Below, piece after piece: positions 53,114 through 61,452 of a DNA stretch of 64,000 bases. Each line of letters begins with the position of its first letter. Position 1 is the first letter of the stretch. The position numbers and the translations under genes were made by a program. Source of the stretch: Sphaerisporangium sp. TRM90804 (GTDB lineage: Bacteria > Actinomycetota > Actinomycetes > Streptosporangiales > Streptosporangiaceae); the NCBI RefSeq assembly GCF_029846175.1, contig NZ_JARWAC010000035.1, positions 1 through 64,000 of the forward strand, written 5' to 3'. The notes below the pieces were generated by a model. That model had not been told where the DNA came from and searched no databases. It saw only the letters and a program-made list of their open reading frames with translations.

Positions 53114-53758
53114 TCATCGACCCGTTCCCGCCACCACGAACCCTGTCTCGTAGGCGGCGATCACCGCCTGGGTGCGGTCCCGTACGCCCAGCTTGAGCAG
53201 GAGCGACGCCACGTGCGACTTCACCGTCTGCACCGACAGGAACAGCTCGCCGGCGATCTCCGCGTTGGACCGCCCGCGCGCCAGCGACCGGAGGACATCC
53301 CGTTCGCGTTGCGACAGCTCCGGCAGCGGTCTCCCGGTTCGTACGGCGAAGCGTTCGATGACGCCGCGGGTCGAGGCGGGGAAGACCAGTGACTCGCCCG
53401 AGGCGACGACGCGGACGGCTTCGATCAGTTCCTTCGGCGGCACCCTCTTCAGTACGAAACCGCTCGCACCCGCTCGAAGTGCGTCGAAGACGTACGCGTC
53501 GACCTCGAACGTGGTCAGCACCAGCACGCGGGGAGCGTCCTGCGCGACGGTGATGCGGCGGGTGGCCTCCAGGCCGTCCATGCCGGGCATCCGGATGTCC
53601 ATCAGGACGACGTCGGGGGGCAGGGGGCCGCCGGTGAGGGCGAGCGCGGCCCGGCCGTCGCCGGCTTCGGCGCTCACCTCCCAGTCGGGCTCGCTGGACA
53701 GGATGGCGCGCAGGCCGATCCGCACCAAGGGGTCGTCGTCGACGATCGCGATCCGCAT
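53114..53758 (-). CDS. NarL/LuxR-family response regulator
   Basis: 214 aa. Receiver domain with acidic pocket IVDDDPLVR, phospho-acceptor Asp in VVLMDIRMPGMDG (about residue 54), conserved Thr (VLVLTTFE) and Lys (FVLKRVPP). C-terminal LuxR helix-turn-helix ELSQRERDVLRSLARGRSNA, VQTVKSHVASLLLKLGV. ATGA overlap with its kinase gene upstream. Confidence 0.96.
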   Translation of the reverse strand: MRIAIVDDDPLVRIGLRAILSSEPDWEVSAEAGDGRAALALTGGPLPPDVVLMDIRMPGMDGLEATRRITVAQDAPRVLVLTTFEVDAYVFDALRAGASGFVLKRVPPKELIEAVRVVASGESLVFPASTRGVIERFAVRTGRPLPELSQRERDVLRSLARGRSNAEIAGELFLSVQTVKSHVASLLLKLGVRDRTQAVIAAYETGFVVAGTGR

Positions 53759-54672
53759 CAGGACTCCAGCGGCAGGACGGCCCGCACGGTGAACTCGCCG
53801 GCCGCGGGGCCGATGGTGGCCGTGCCGCCCAGCAGGCTCACCCGGTCGCGGATCGAGGCCAGGCCGTGCCCGTGCCCTGGGAAGGCGGGGCCGTCGAAGG
53901 CGTTCACCACGCGGATCGTCACCGCGCCGGAGCCGGTGCCGACCTCCACGGTGACCGGGCGGCCGGGGGCGTGCTTGGCCGCGTTGGTCAGCGCCTCCTG
54001 GACGATCCGGTGCACCCCGCGCCCGATCGCGGGCGGCAGGCCCGTCACCTCGATCGACGCGGTCACCGCCATCCCGGCCTCGCGCGCACCGTCGATCAGC
54101 GCGGTCAGGGCGGACGGGTCGTCGCCGCCGGGCAGGGGCGCGTGGCCCTGGATGCCGGAGATGATCCGGTCCAGCTCGCCGAGGGCGGCCCGGCCGCGCT
54201 GCTCGATCGTGGCGAGCGCCTGGCGGGCGAAGCCGGGGTCGTGCTCGAAGACGTGCGCGCCGGCGCCGGCCTGAACGACGATCATCGACAGCATGTGGCC
54301 GATGCTGTCGTGCAGCTCCTGGTCGATCCGGAGCTGCTCTCGGGCGCGGGCCAGCGCCAGCTCGCCCGGCCCGGGCCCCAGCAGGCGGGCGGCCAGCCGC
54401 AGGTGCCAGGCGGTGAGCGAGGCCAGGACGCGGCGCAGCGGCAGCAGCATCAACCCCAGGACGGCGACGCAGACGAGCCCTTCCAGCCAGGAGACCTCGA
54501 CGTCCTGGTCGCCGAACGTCCCGGGGAACAGCGTGACGAGCACCAGGACCAGCGCGACGAACGGGCGCAGCGCCCTGACCACGATCAGGACCAGGGCGAC
54601 CGGCGCGGTGGCCACTCGGATGAGCGCCCACAGCAGCACCCGGACGGCGCGGACGTCCAGCAGGGAGGTCAC
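53758..54672 (-). CDS. NarL-type sensor histidine kinase
   Basis: 304 aa, GTG start. Two to three N-terminal membrane helices (VALVLIVVRAL, FVALVLVLVTLFPG, LVCVAVLGLMLLPL) with little extracytoplasmic sequence, so an intramembrane-sensing type. HisKA_3 motif with phospho-His in DQELHDSIGHMLSMIV (about residue 120), HATPase N box VQEALTNAAKHA and G box GHGHGLASIRDRV. Partner of the adjacent response regulator. Divergent from the DUF6326 gene, a probable target. Confidence 0.95.
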   Translation of the reverse strand: MTSLLDVRAVRVLLWALIRVATAPVALVLIVVRALRPFVALVLVLVTLFPGTFGDQDVEVSWLEGLVCVAVLGLMLLPLRRVLASLTAWHLRLAARLLGPGPGELALARAREQLRIDQELHDSIGHMLSMIVVQAGAGAHVFEHDPGFARQALATIEQRGRAALGELDRIISGIQGHAPLPGGDDPSALTALIDGAREAGMAVTASIEVTGLPPAIGRGVHRIVQEALTNAAKHAPGRPVTVEVGTGSGAVTIRVVNAFDGPAFPGHGHGLASIRDRVSLLGGTATIGPAAGEFTVRAVLPLES

Positions 54673-54770
54673 CCGCCCATCGTCGCCGCCCGATCGCCCC
54701 CTTGTCCTCGCCCGCAGGAGTGAATCGCGATCGGCTCCCGGGAGGGAAGCGCCGCCCGGCGGTCCGCGCC

Positions 54771-54776
54771 TAGCTT
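54771..54776 (+). promoter_or_regulatory. -10 box for leaderless DUF6326 mRNA
   Basis: TAGCTT, 7 nt before GTG 54784. Confidence 0.5.
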
Positions 54777-54783
54777 CGGCGCC

Positions 54784-55158
54784 GTGAAGAACACACTGTC
54801 CGCTTTATGGATCTTCGTCATGTTCAACTACCTCTACTGCGACATCCTCGGCCTCGTCGATCCCGCCGAGGTCAACCCGATCGAGGTCACCCCCGGCTTC
54901 CTGCTGTCGGCGGCGGTTCTGATGGAGATCCCGATCGCCGCGACCCTCGTCTCCTTCCTGGCCCCGTACGGCCCGAACCGCTGGACCAACGTCGGAGCGG
55001 GAACCGTGATGACCTTGGTGCAGATCTGGTCGCTGACCGTGGGACCGCCGACGGTCTACTACATCGCCTACAGCGTCGTCGAGGTGTCCGCCACAGCACT
55101 CATCGCCGTCCTGGCCTGGCGCTGGGCCGGCGCGGCACCCGCACCTCCCGAGGCCTGA
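54784..55158 (+). CDS. DUF6326-like small membrane protein
   Basis: 124 aa, GTG start. Four predicted membrane helices: LWIFVMFNYLYCDILGL, FLLSAAVLMEIPIAATLVSF, VGAGTVMTLVQIWSL, YYIAYSVVEVSATALIAVLA. The FNYLYCDILGLVDP start is typical of the DUF6326 family as I recall it. Function unknown; divergently paired with a two-component system. Confidence 0.85.
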   Translation: MKNTLSALWIFVMFNYLYCDILGLVDPAEVNPIEVTPGFLLSAAVLMEIPIAATLVSFLAPYGPNRWTNVGAGTVMTLVQIWSLTVGPPTVYYIAYSVVEVSATALIAVLAWRWAGAAPAPPEA

Positions 55159-55219
55159 ACGGGCCCTCGCCCGGCACTCAAGGCCTTCGCCCGACCGCTC
55201 GCCGCCCCGCGGCCGGTGA

Positions 55220-55882
55220 TCACCGGCCGGGGAGTTCGCCTGCCGGGCCGTAGGTGGCGTGGTGGGCGCCGGTGACGTGTGCCCAGTAGCGGTCGCCGTA
55301 GGACCAGTGCCACCACTCGGTGGGGTAGTTGACGAAGCCCGCGGACGTCATCGCCGCGGCCAGCGTCCGGCGGTTTCGCCGGGCCTCGGGGGAGATGTCC
55401 GGTGAGTCGGTGTAGCAGGCCTCGTCGCTCTCCGGCGGGGTGGCGTTGACCGAGGTGCCCATCGGGAGCTCCACGCCCTCGGCGGTGCACAGGGTCAGGT
55501 CGACCGCGCCGCCCGTGGTGTGCGGGGCCACATCGGGCGGTGAGACGTATCGGCTGGTCTCCATCCGGACCCGCTCGTCGTCCCACTCGGCGTGCCCGGC
55601 CCGATGGCGGGCGAGTGACGCGCTGAAGTACCGCTCCTGCAGGGCCACCGGGCGATAGCCCTCGATGACCAGCAGGCGCAGCTCGCGAGGCAGATGGGTC
55701 TGCGCCGCGACCAGGCGGTGGCCCACGCTCAGCCGCACGTGCGCGAACGCGCCGGCCTCGTCCGCCAAGCGTGGGTCCACCCGTACGGGCTCCATGGCGC
55801 GCAGGTCCACCAGCGGTTCGCCGCACTCTCGCACCAGGACCTCGGCGATCCGCCTGTCGGAAAGAAGCACTATCTCAGTCAT
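55220..55882 (-). CDS. D-Ala-D-Ala dipeptidase (M15D, VanX-like)
   Basis: 220 aa from ATG 55882 (a GTG at 55924 is in frame). Zinc motif SPPDVAPHTTGGAVDLTL (His and Asp ligands), catalytic Glu and third ligand His in NYPTEWWHWSYGDRYW. GYRPVALQERYF is the substrate-positioning Arg segment. Cytoplasmic. Hydrolyses D-Ala-D-Ala. No vanH, vanA, vanR or vanS genes are adjacent, so it may serve recycling of wall dipeptide and not glycopeptide resistance. Confidence 0.92.
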   Translation of the reverse strand: MTEIVLLSDRRIAEVLVRECGEPLVDLRAMEPVRVDPRLADEAGAFAHVRLSVGHRLVAAQTHLPRELRLLVIEGYRPVALQERYFSASLARHRAGHAEWDDERVRMETSRYVSPPDVAPHTTGGAVDLTLCTAEGVELPMGTSVNATPPESDEACYTDSPDISPEARRNRRTLAAAMTSAGFVNYPTEWWHWSYGDRYWAHVTGAHHATYGPAGELPGR

Positions 55883-55980
55883 GCGGGCCACCCTGGGAAA
55901 GATGGGCGCCTCCGCGTGAGACACCGAGGCGTCATCGTGCTCCAGCCGGCTACAAGAAGGCTGTAATCCGCCTTAAACCC

Positions 55981-58900
55981 TCAGGCCGTGAGGGACTCGC
56001 CGTACTCGCGCGCCTCGTGCAGCCGGAAGACCTCCAGCGCCTCCGCCCGCAGGGAGACGGCGACCGCGTCCTCGCCGAGCGCCCGGTGCACCAGAGCCAG
56101 GTCGCGCAGCGTGCGGGCACGGAAGAGCGCGACGCGCAGCGAGTCCCACAGCCGCAGCGACTCCTCCAGATGGCTCTTGGCCTGGTAGAGGCGGCCTTCG
56201 GCGAGGAACAGCTCGCCCAGGACGCGCAGGGTGCAGGCCTCGCCCCAGCGGTCGTGCACCGTGCGCGAGACGTCGAGGGACTCCTCCAGCCACCGGCGTG
56301 CCTCGTCGGGCCGGCCCAGCCGCAGCAGGGTCTTGCCCTGGGCGCGCCGGCAGTAGGCGACCATGAACCGGTCGCGCTGGTCGTGAAAGATCGCAAGCGC
56401 GCGTTCACACAGCTCAAGTGCGGTGTCCAGCTCTCCGCGGGCGCGGTGGTACAACGACATGTTGCGCAGCACGAGACCTTCCCCCCGGAGGTTGCCGGCC
56501 TCCTGGTACAGCGACAGCGCGGCGGCCAGCGCGGCCCGCGCCGCCGGGTAGTCCCCGCGCTCCAGATACACCGTGCCCGCCAGCCGTTTGACGTGGGCGA
56601 CGGCCTCCGGATCGGCGAGGTCGGCCCACAGCTCCTCCGCGCCGCCCAGGAAGTGCAGGGACTCCGGCAGATAGCCCTGCTCGCGGCAGGCGGCGCCGAG
56701 CGCGGCGAGAACGGTGGCCTCACCCCGGGTGTCCTCGGCCGCGCGGAACAGGGACAGCGCCTGGCTGAGGTACTCGCGCGACTCGGCGTACAGGTCGCGT
56801 TCGTAGCAGAGCTGGCCGAGGCCGGCCAGCAGCTTGGCCTCGCCGAGCGTGTTGTCCATGCGCCTGGCCACGGCCAGGGCGGCCTGGTGCGTACGCTGCC
56901 AGGCCGTGAAGGGGTTGTCGAAGACGTACTGGCTGCCCTCGAAGGCCACCGACGACAGCGCGGCGGCCAGCTCGACCGCGATCTGGTCGAGGTCCATGGC
57001 CGCCGCCAGCTCGACCGCGACGACGAGCGCCTCCTCCTCCCGCCGGATCCAGGCGGGAGGGTCGGCCAGCACGATGCCCACGATCTCCGGGGCCACGGCG
57101 TGGGTCAGCCCGCCCGTGGCGCGCCTCGGGATCATCCCCGTGGGCCGTTCGGCGCTCAACTGCTGGACCAGCCAGAGCCAGCCGCCCAGCACCCTGGTCA
57201 CGACGGCCCCGCGCGCCGCCTCCGGCTCCTCCGCCACGGCGCGTTCCCGGGCGAACAGCCGGATGAGGTCGTGCAGCCGGTAATGGACCTGTCCCGCCGG
57301 ATCCGTCTCCGCCATGTCCACGAGGGACGCGTCCACGAGGTGCTCCAGCACCTCTTCCGCCGCTTCGAGGTCGGTGTCGGTGGCCGCGGCGGCCACCCAG
57401 ACGCCGAAGTGCGGCAGCCCGAGCAGGCCGAGCCGGCGCAGCGCGGTCCTGGCCCGCTCAGGCAGCAGGCGGTAGCTTAGGCCGATGCTCGCCCGCACCT
57501 CCTGGTCCCCGACGGCCAGCTCGTTCAGCCTGCGGCGCTCGTCGGCCAGCCGGTCGGCCAGCCGGGCCACCGGCCACTGGCGGCGCGAGGCCAGCCGCGC
57601 CCCCGCGACCCGCAGAGCGAGGGGCAGGCCACCGCACTGGCCCGCGATGCGCCGGGCCGCGTCCGGGTCGGTGGCGATGCGGTCGTCGCCGGTGATGCGC
57701 GCCAGCAGGTCGAACGCGGACTGCGCGGGCAGCAGGCCCAGGTCCACGAACGAGGCCCCGGCCAGCCCGGCCAGCCGGTTGCGCGAGGTGACGATGACGC
57801 CGCAGCCGCGGGCGCCGGGTAGCAGCGGCCGTACCTGGCTCTCGGACGCGGCGTCCTCCAGCACCACCAGCTTGCGCTGGCCGGCCAGCAGCGTGCGGAA
57901 ACGCCCGGCGCGCTCCTCAAGCGTGCCGGGCAGCGGCGTGCCGGGCGGCTCCAGCTCGCGCAGCAACCGCCCCAGGACGTCCTCCGGGGGAGCGGGCGTC
58001 TCGGTCGTGCCGCGCAGCTCGACGTGGAGTTGCCCGTCGGGGTACGCGCCGGCGACCTGGTAGGCCGCCTGCAGGGCCAGCGCCGACTTGCCCACCCCGC
58101 CCTGGCCGTAGATGACGCAGAACGGCATCGTGTCCGGCCGTGTCAGGTGCCCGCACAGTTCCGCCAGTTCATCGGCGCGGCCGGTGAAGTCGGGGACCGG
58201 CGGCGGAAGCTGACGGAGCAGGCGGCCGACGGGCTTCGCGGTGTGCAGCAGTGCCGGGTCGGAACGCAGGATGGACGCCTGCGCCTGGCGCAGCTCCGGC
58301 CCGGGCTCGACGCCCAGCTCTTCTAGGAGTACGCGCCTGCCCTGCTGGTACACGGCCAGCGCTTCGGCCTGCCGCCCCGCCCGGTACAGGGCCACCATGA
58401 GGTCGCGGCGCAGCCGCTCACGCCCGGGGTGCGCCACGACGAGTTTGTTCAGCTCCTCGATGAGCTGTTCGCCCTGGCCGGCGGCCAGGTCGGCGGCGAT
58501 CCGCTCCTCCAGGACCGCCAGCCGCAGGTCCTCCAGCCTGGCGGCCTCCGAGTGCAGTAAGGAGTCGCTGATCCCGTCCAGCGCGGCTCCCCGCCAGAGC
58601 GCGAGCGCCTCCTGGAGCAGCTCCCGGGCCTTGACGTGGGCGCCCTCCCGCGCAGCGGCGCGCCCTTCGGCGACGTGCCGCTCGAAGACGAGCTTGTCCA
58701 GGCACTGCGGCGGGACTTCGGCGAGATAGCCCACACGATGGGACACGATCACCGGCGGCAGCCCCGCGTCGGTGAAGGCCCGGCGTAACGAGGCCACGTA
58801 CGTGTGCAGGATCTGCCGCGCCGTGGACGGCGGCTTCTCGTCCCACACCACCTCGATCAGCCGTTCCCTGGGCACCACGCGGCCCGCCTCCAGCAGCAGC

Positions 58901-58992
58901 GCCGCGAGCAGCGCGCGCGGCTTGGCGCCACCGATCGGCACCTGGCGGCCCTGGCTCCATACCTCCACCGGGCCGAGCAGACGGAACTCCAT
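55981..58992 (-). CDS. SARP/AfsR-type regulator: BTAD, NB-ARC and TPR
   Basis: 1003 aa. N-terminal OmpR-like winged helix (about 1-95: MEFRLLGPVEVWSQGRQVPI, RQILHTYVASLRR), bacterial transcriptional activator domain (about 100-250), NB-ARC ATPase with P-loop YGQGGVGKSALALQ (about 295-308) and GLPLALRVAGARLASR, then a TPR array from about 620 to the end. Ends AREYGESLTA. Family members activate secondary metabolite or developmental genes in an ATP-dependent way. No biosynthetic cluster is visible in the window, so its targets are elsewhere. Divergent from the FG-GAP fragment. Confidence 0.95.
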   Translation of the reverse strand: MEFRLLGPVEVWSQGRQVPIGGAKPRALLAALLLEAGRVVPRERLIEVVWDEKPPSTARQILHTYVASLRRAFTDAGLPPVIVSHRVGYLAEVPPQCLDKLVFERHVAEGRAAAREGAHVKARELLQEALALWRGAALDGISDSLLHSEAARLEDLRLAVLEERIAADLAAGQGEQLIEELNKLVVAHPGRERLRRDLMVALYRAGRQAEALAVYQQGRRVLLEELGVEPGPELRQAQASILRSDPALLHTAKPVGRLLRQLPPPVPDFTGRADELAELCGHLTRPDTMPFCVIYGQGGVGKSALALQAAYQVAGAYPDGQLHVELRGTTETPAPPEDVLGRLLRELEPPGTPLPGTLEERAGRFRTLLAGQRKLVVLEDAASESQVRPLLPGARGCGVIVTSRNRLAGLAGASFVDLGLLPAQSAFDLLARITGDDRIATDPDAARRIAGQCGGLPLALRVAGARLASRRQWPVARLADRLADERRRLNELAVGDQEVRASIGLSYRLLPERARTALRRLGLLGLPHFGVWVAAAATDTDLEAAEEVLEHLVDASLVDMAETDPAGQVHYRLHDLIRLFARERAVAEEPEAARGAVVTRVLGGWLWLVQQLSAERPTGMIPRRATGGLTHAVAPEIVGIVLADPPAWIRREEEALVVAVELAAAMDLDQIAVELAAALSSVAFEGSQYVFDNPFTAWQRTHQAALAVARRMDNTLGEAKLLAGLGQLCYERDLYAESREYLSQALSLFRAAEDTRGEATVLAALGAACREQGYLPESLHFLGGAEELWADLADPEAVAHVKRLAGTVYLERGDYPAARAALAAALSLYQEAGNLRGEGLVLRNMSLYHRARGELDTALELCERALAIFHDQRDRFMVAYCRRAQGKTLLRLGRPDEARRWLEESLDVSRTVHDRWGEACTLRVLGELFLAEGRLYQAKSHLEESLRLWDSLRVALFRARTLRDLALVHRALGEDAVAVSLRAEALEVFRLHEAREYGESLTA

Positions 58993-59051
58993 CGGGTCTC
59001 CCCAGGCTTCGCGTTCATCGCCTCTGAAGGTTCTTCACAGCCACCCCAAGC

Positions 59052-59474
59052 ATGCCTCTTCACCAGAGCACTTGGCAGCCTGATCGCCGGCGCCCCGTCG
59101 ACGCCGGCTCGGGGCCGGTCGAGACCGAGGACGTGACGGGTGAGGAGGTGGACGTGACGGGTGAGGAGGTGGACTTCGACGGTGATGGCAGGGCGGATCT
59201 GGTGGGTCTGTCGACGGATGGGGCGTTGCGGGTGTATCGCGGTACCGGTACTCCGGGTGCGCCGTCGGTGGACGGGGGTGCGGTGATCGGCTCGGGCTGG
59301 AACATCGACGGCGACGACAAGAGCGACCTGATCGCCCGCGGCAGCGACGGGACGCTGCGCGCCTATCTGAACAAGGGCACGCCCGGCGCGCCGAACGTCT
59401 CCACCACCGTCACCATCGGCACCGGCTGGAACACAGATGTCGGCACGTGCCTGAACAGGCCGGCAAGGCGTTGA
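59052..59474 (+). pseudogene. FG-GAP/VCBS repeat protein fragment
   Basis: 140 codons with two FG-GAP-type units: VDFDGDGRADLVGLSTDGAL and IDGDDKSDLIARGSDGTLRA, each with the Asp-rich calcium-binding loop. No signal peptide and no further repeats, although such proteins are normally secreted and several hundred residues long. Before the first unit a 21-bp stretch (59130-59150) is exactly duplicated (59151-59171), giving VTGEEVDVTGEEVD. Ends 16 bp before the tRNA-Ala remnant. Best read as a truncated gene. Confidence 0.6.
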
Positions 59475-59490
59475 CGTCGGTGTCGCCCAC

Positions 59491-59548
59491 CGTTCGCGTC
59501 GAAGGGGTCAGGGTTCGGATCCCCTCAGCTCCACCCAGGTCAATGGCC
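59491..59548 (+). repeat. degenerate tRNA-Ala 3' half (att-like)
   Basis: CGTTCGC-TCGAAGGGGTCAG, T-arm GGTTCGGATCC and CAGCTCCACCCAGGTCAA match 52931-52989, but one G is missing from the T-stem region and there are three substitutions. No acceptor 5' half or D-arm precedes it, so it cannot make a tRNA. Confidence 0.85.
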
Positions 59549-59570
59549 ACCTCTCACTCGGGAGGTGGCC
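59545..59570 (+). terminator. hairpin after the tRNA remnant
   Basis: GGCCACCTC and GAGGTGGCC around an 8-nt loop, followed by TTCTGG as after the real tRNA terminator. Confidence 0.7.
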
Positions 59571-59611
59571 TTCTGGATTCCAGCGTCAGCCGTGAAGGTT
59601 CGGGCCGCGGG

Positions 59612-60337
59612 TCACCGGGGTCGTTTGCCCTTCCTTCTGCGGCCCGCCGGCACTGCTCGGCGGCCGGAGCCCTGTGCGGGTTTGGGGGCCTGGCGCTGTG
59701 CCGGCTTCTTCGGGGGGGAGGCGGGGGTGCGGCCCCGGGAGCTGTTCACCGTCCGGCCGCGGACGATGCCGATGAAATCCTCCACCAGGTCGGTGGTCGC
59801 GTTCGCGGGCCAGGCCAGCGCGACCTGGGACTGCGGGGCGTCCGGCACCGGCCGGTAGGTCAGGTCCCTGCGGTGGTGGAGGCGTGCCAGCGACTGCGGA
59901 ACCAGGAGAATGCCGGTGCCGGCGGCCACCAGTCCGACCGCGTCCGCCGTCGTCGCCGGTCGGGTGAAGGCGGGCAGCCCGGGGCGGGTCGGCCACTCGA
60001 TGGTGTCGTCCAGGGGATGGAGCACCTCGTGGTCGGCGAGGTCGGCGACGGCCACCTCGTCGGCGGCGGCCATCGCGTGATCCTTGGGCACCACGACCAC
60101 CGTGTTCTCCACCCAGAGAGGGATCACGCTGAGCCCGTCGCGGTCGACCGGAAGCCTGACGAACGCGGCGTCGGCGCCGCCGTCGCGCAGGAGCGGCACC
60201 CCCTCGGCGGCGGGGACCGCCACCAGGACGATCGGCACGCCGGGGATCCTCTCGGTCCAGATGTCGACCCACTTCGCGGGGGTCACCCCGGGCACGTACG
60301 CCAGCCGGAACACCTCGCCTGTCTCTTCCTCGGTCAC
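59612..60337 (-). CDS. LysR substrate-binding-domain protein without DNA-binding domain
   Basis: 241 aa from GTG 60337, predicted leaderless (TACGCT 6 nt upstream). Reads FRLAYVPGVTPAKWVDIWTE at the start, then a two-lobed LysR effector-binding fold (VPLLRDGGADAAFVRLP, VVVPKDHAMAAADEVAV, GTGILLVPQSLARL). No helix-turn-helix is encoded: the frame upstream is antisense to the DUF5997 gene. C-terminal tail is Lys/Arg/Pro-rich (KRPR end). Such genes are regularly found divergent from DUF5997 genes; how a LysR sensor without a DNA-binding domain acts is unknown. Confidence 0.88.
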   Translation of the reverse strand: MTEEETGEVFRLAYVPGVTPAKWVDIWTERIPGVPIVLVAVPAAEGVPLLRDGGADAAFVRLPVDRDGLSVIPLWVENTVVVVPKDHAMAAADEVAVADLADHEVLHPLDDTIEWPTRPGLPAFTRPATTADAVGLVAAGTGILLVPQSLARLHHRRDLTYRPVPDAPQSQVALAWPANATTDLVEDFIGIVRGRTVNSSRGRTPASPPKKPAQRQAPKPAQGSGRRAVPAGRRRKGKRPR

Positions 60338-60343
60338 TTCCTC

Positions 60344-60385
60344 AGCGTAGCGATGTCGGGGGAACCGGTTCCGACTGACTACGCT
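60344..60385. promoter_or_regulatory. divergent leaderless promoters around a 12-bp palindrome
   Basis: Leftward TACGCT (60349-60344) and rightward TACGCT (60380-60385) flank the perfect palindrome GGAACCGGTTCC at 60361-60372. Each -10 box is 6-7 nt from its start codon. Confidence 0.7.
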
Positions 60386-60392
60386 TGGCGGT

Positions 60393-60764
60393 ATGACCTC
60401 GCCCAAACCGAAGAGCATCCAGACGATGAAGCCCGCGACCGCGGCCAAGAAGCTGGATGTCCTGCTCTCGGCCACGCCCGCCGAGTTCCAGGAGGGTGTG
60501 GTCTCCAGGGACGAGCTGAACGAGTTGCAGTCGACGCCCCCCGCCTGGCTCGCCGACCTGCGACGTAATGGCCCGCACCCCAAGCAGGTCATCGCCGCGA
60601 AGCTCAAGGTCTCCGTTTCCGGCCTGATCAGGAACGGGATCACCGAGCCGCTCACCACCGCCGAGATCGACGCGCTGAAAGCGGAGAACCCGGCGTGGCT
60701 GGAGCGCGAGCGGGCCATCCAGGCCGAGACCCGCAAGGAAGCACTCCGCCTCAAGCAACGCTAG
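60393..60764 (+). CDS. DUF5997 protein
   Basis: 123 aa, predicted leaderless. KPKSIQTMKPATAAKKLDVL, EFQEGVVSRDELNELQS, TPPAWLADLRRNGPHPKQVI, KLKVSVSGLIRNGI and ENPAWLERERAIQ are characteristic of DUF5997, a small basic, mostly helical protein of actinobacteria. The KLKVSVSGLIRNGITEPLTT segment looks like a possible nucleic-acid-binding helix-turn-helix. If so, it could supply the DNA-binding function missing from the divergent LysR-sensor protein; this is inference. Confidence 0.93.
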   Translation: MTSPKPKSIQTMKPATAAKKLDVLLSATPAEFQEGVVSRDELNELQSTPPAWLADLRRNGPHPKQVIAAKLKVSVSGLIRNGITEPLTTAEIDALKAENPAWLERERAIQAETRKEALRLKQR

Positions 60765-60795
60765 AGGCGGGCCCCGCAGGGCCGCGAGTTGGTGA

Positions 60796-61452
60796 TCAGG
60801 CGATTCGGTAGCCGACTCCTCGCGCGGTCGCGATGACCGGCGGGTCGCCGAGCTTGCGTCGCAGGCGGCCCACCGTGACGGTGACGGTGTTGGTGAAGCT
60901 GTCGGCGTTCTCGTCCCACACCTGTTCGAGCAGGGTTTCGGCGCTCAGGTAGCCCGGGCTCGCCCGCAGCAGCGCCTGGAGCACGGCGAACTCCTTGGCC
61001 GAGAGGTCGAGGTGCCGCCCGTCGCGGACGGCGGTTCGGCTCACCGGGTCCAGCGCGATCGCGGCCACGTGCAGCATCCGGGGCCGCGCGTCCGGTCTTC
61101 GGCGGGCCAGCGCCTGGATGCGCAGGATCAGCTCCGGGAAGTGGAAGGGTTTGGCCAGGTAGTCGTCCGCCCCCAGGGTCAACCCGCTGACCCGGTCGCC
61201 GGGGGCGCTGGCCGCGGTCAGCATCAGCACCATCGGCCGGTCCGCCCGCTCGGTGATCATCTGGCACAGGGTGTCGCCGTGCAGGCCGGGCAGGTCGCGG
61301 TCCAGGACGACCACGTCGTACGCGGTGAGGTCGAGTTTGGCGGCGGCGGTGAGCCCGTCGTAGGCCAGGTCGACGGCCAGGCCCTGGTCGCGTAGCCCTT
61401 CGGCGACGACCTCGGCGAGGGCGTCGTCGTCTTCGACCACCAGAATCCTCAT
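60796..61452 (-). CDS. OmpR-family response regulator
   Basis: 218 aa. Receiver with VVEDDDALAE, phospho-Asp in VVLDRDLPGLHGD (about residue 51), MLTAASA and DDYLAKPFHF. C-terminal winged helix with LSAKEFAVLQALLRASPGYLS and the recognition region FTNTVTVTVGRLRRKLGDPP, ending ARGVGYRIA. ATGA overlap with the kinase gene. Confidence 0.96.
   Translation of the reverse strand: MRILVVEDDDALAEVVAEGLRDQGLAVDLAYDGLTAAAKLDLTAYDVVVLDRDLPGLHGDTLCQMITERADRPMVLMLTAASAPGDRVSGLTLGADDYLAKPFHFPELILRIQALARRRPDARPRMLHVAAIALDPVSRTAVRDGRHLDLSAKEFAVLQALLRASPGYLSAETLLEQVWDENADSFTNTVTVTVGRLRRKLGDPPVIATARGVGYRIA

Noticed and set aside
55220-55882. Vancomycin resistance operon
   Set aside because: Only a VanX-like gene is present; no vanH or D-Ala-D-Lac ligase, and the nearby two-component system has no VanS-like sensor domain.
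59612-60754. LysR-type gene with an N-terminal domain extending to 60754
   Set aside because: The extension is antisense to the DUF5997 gene and contains no helix-turn-helix; a -10 box and GTG at 60337 define the start.
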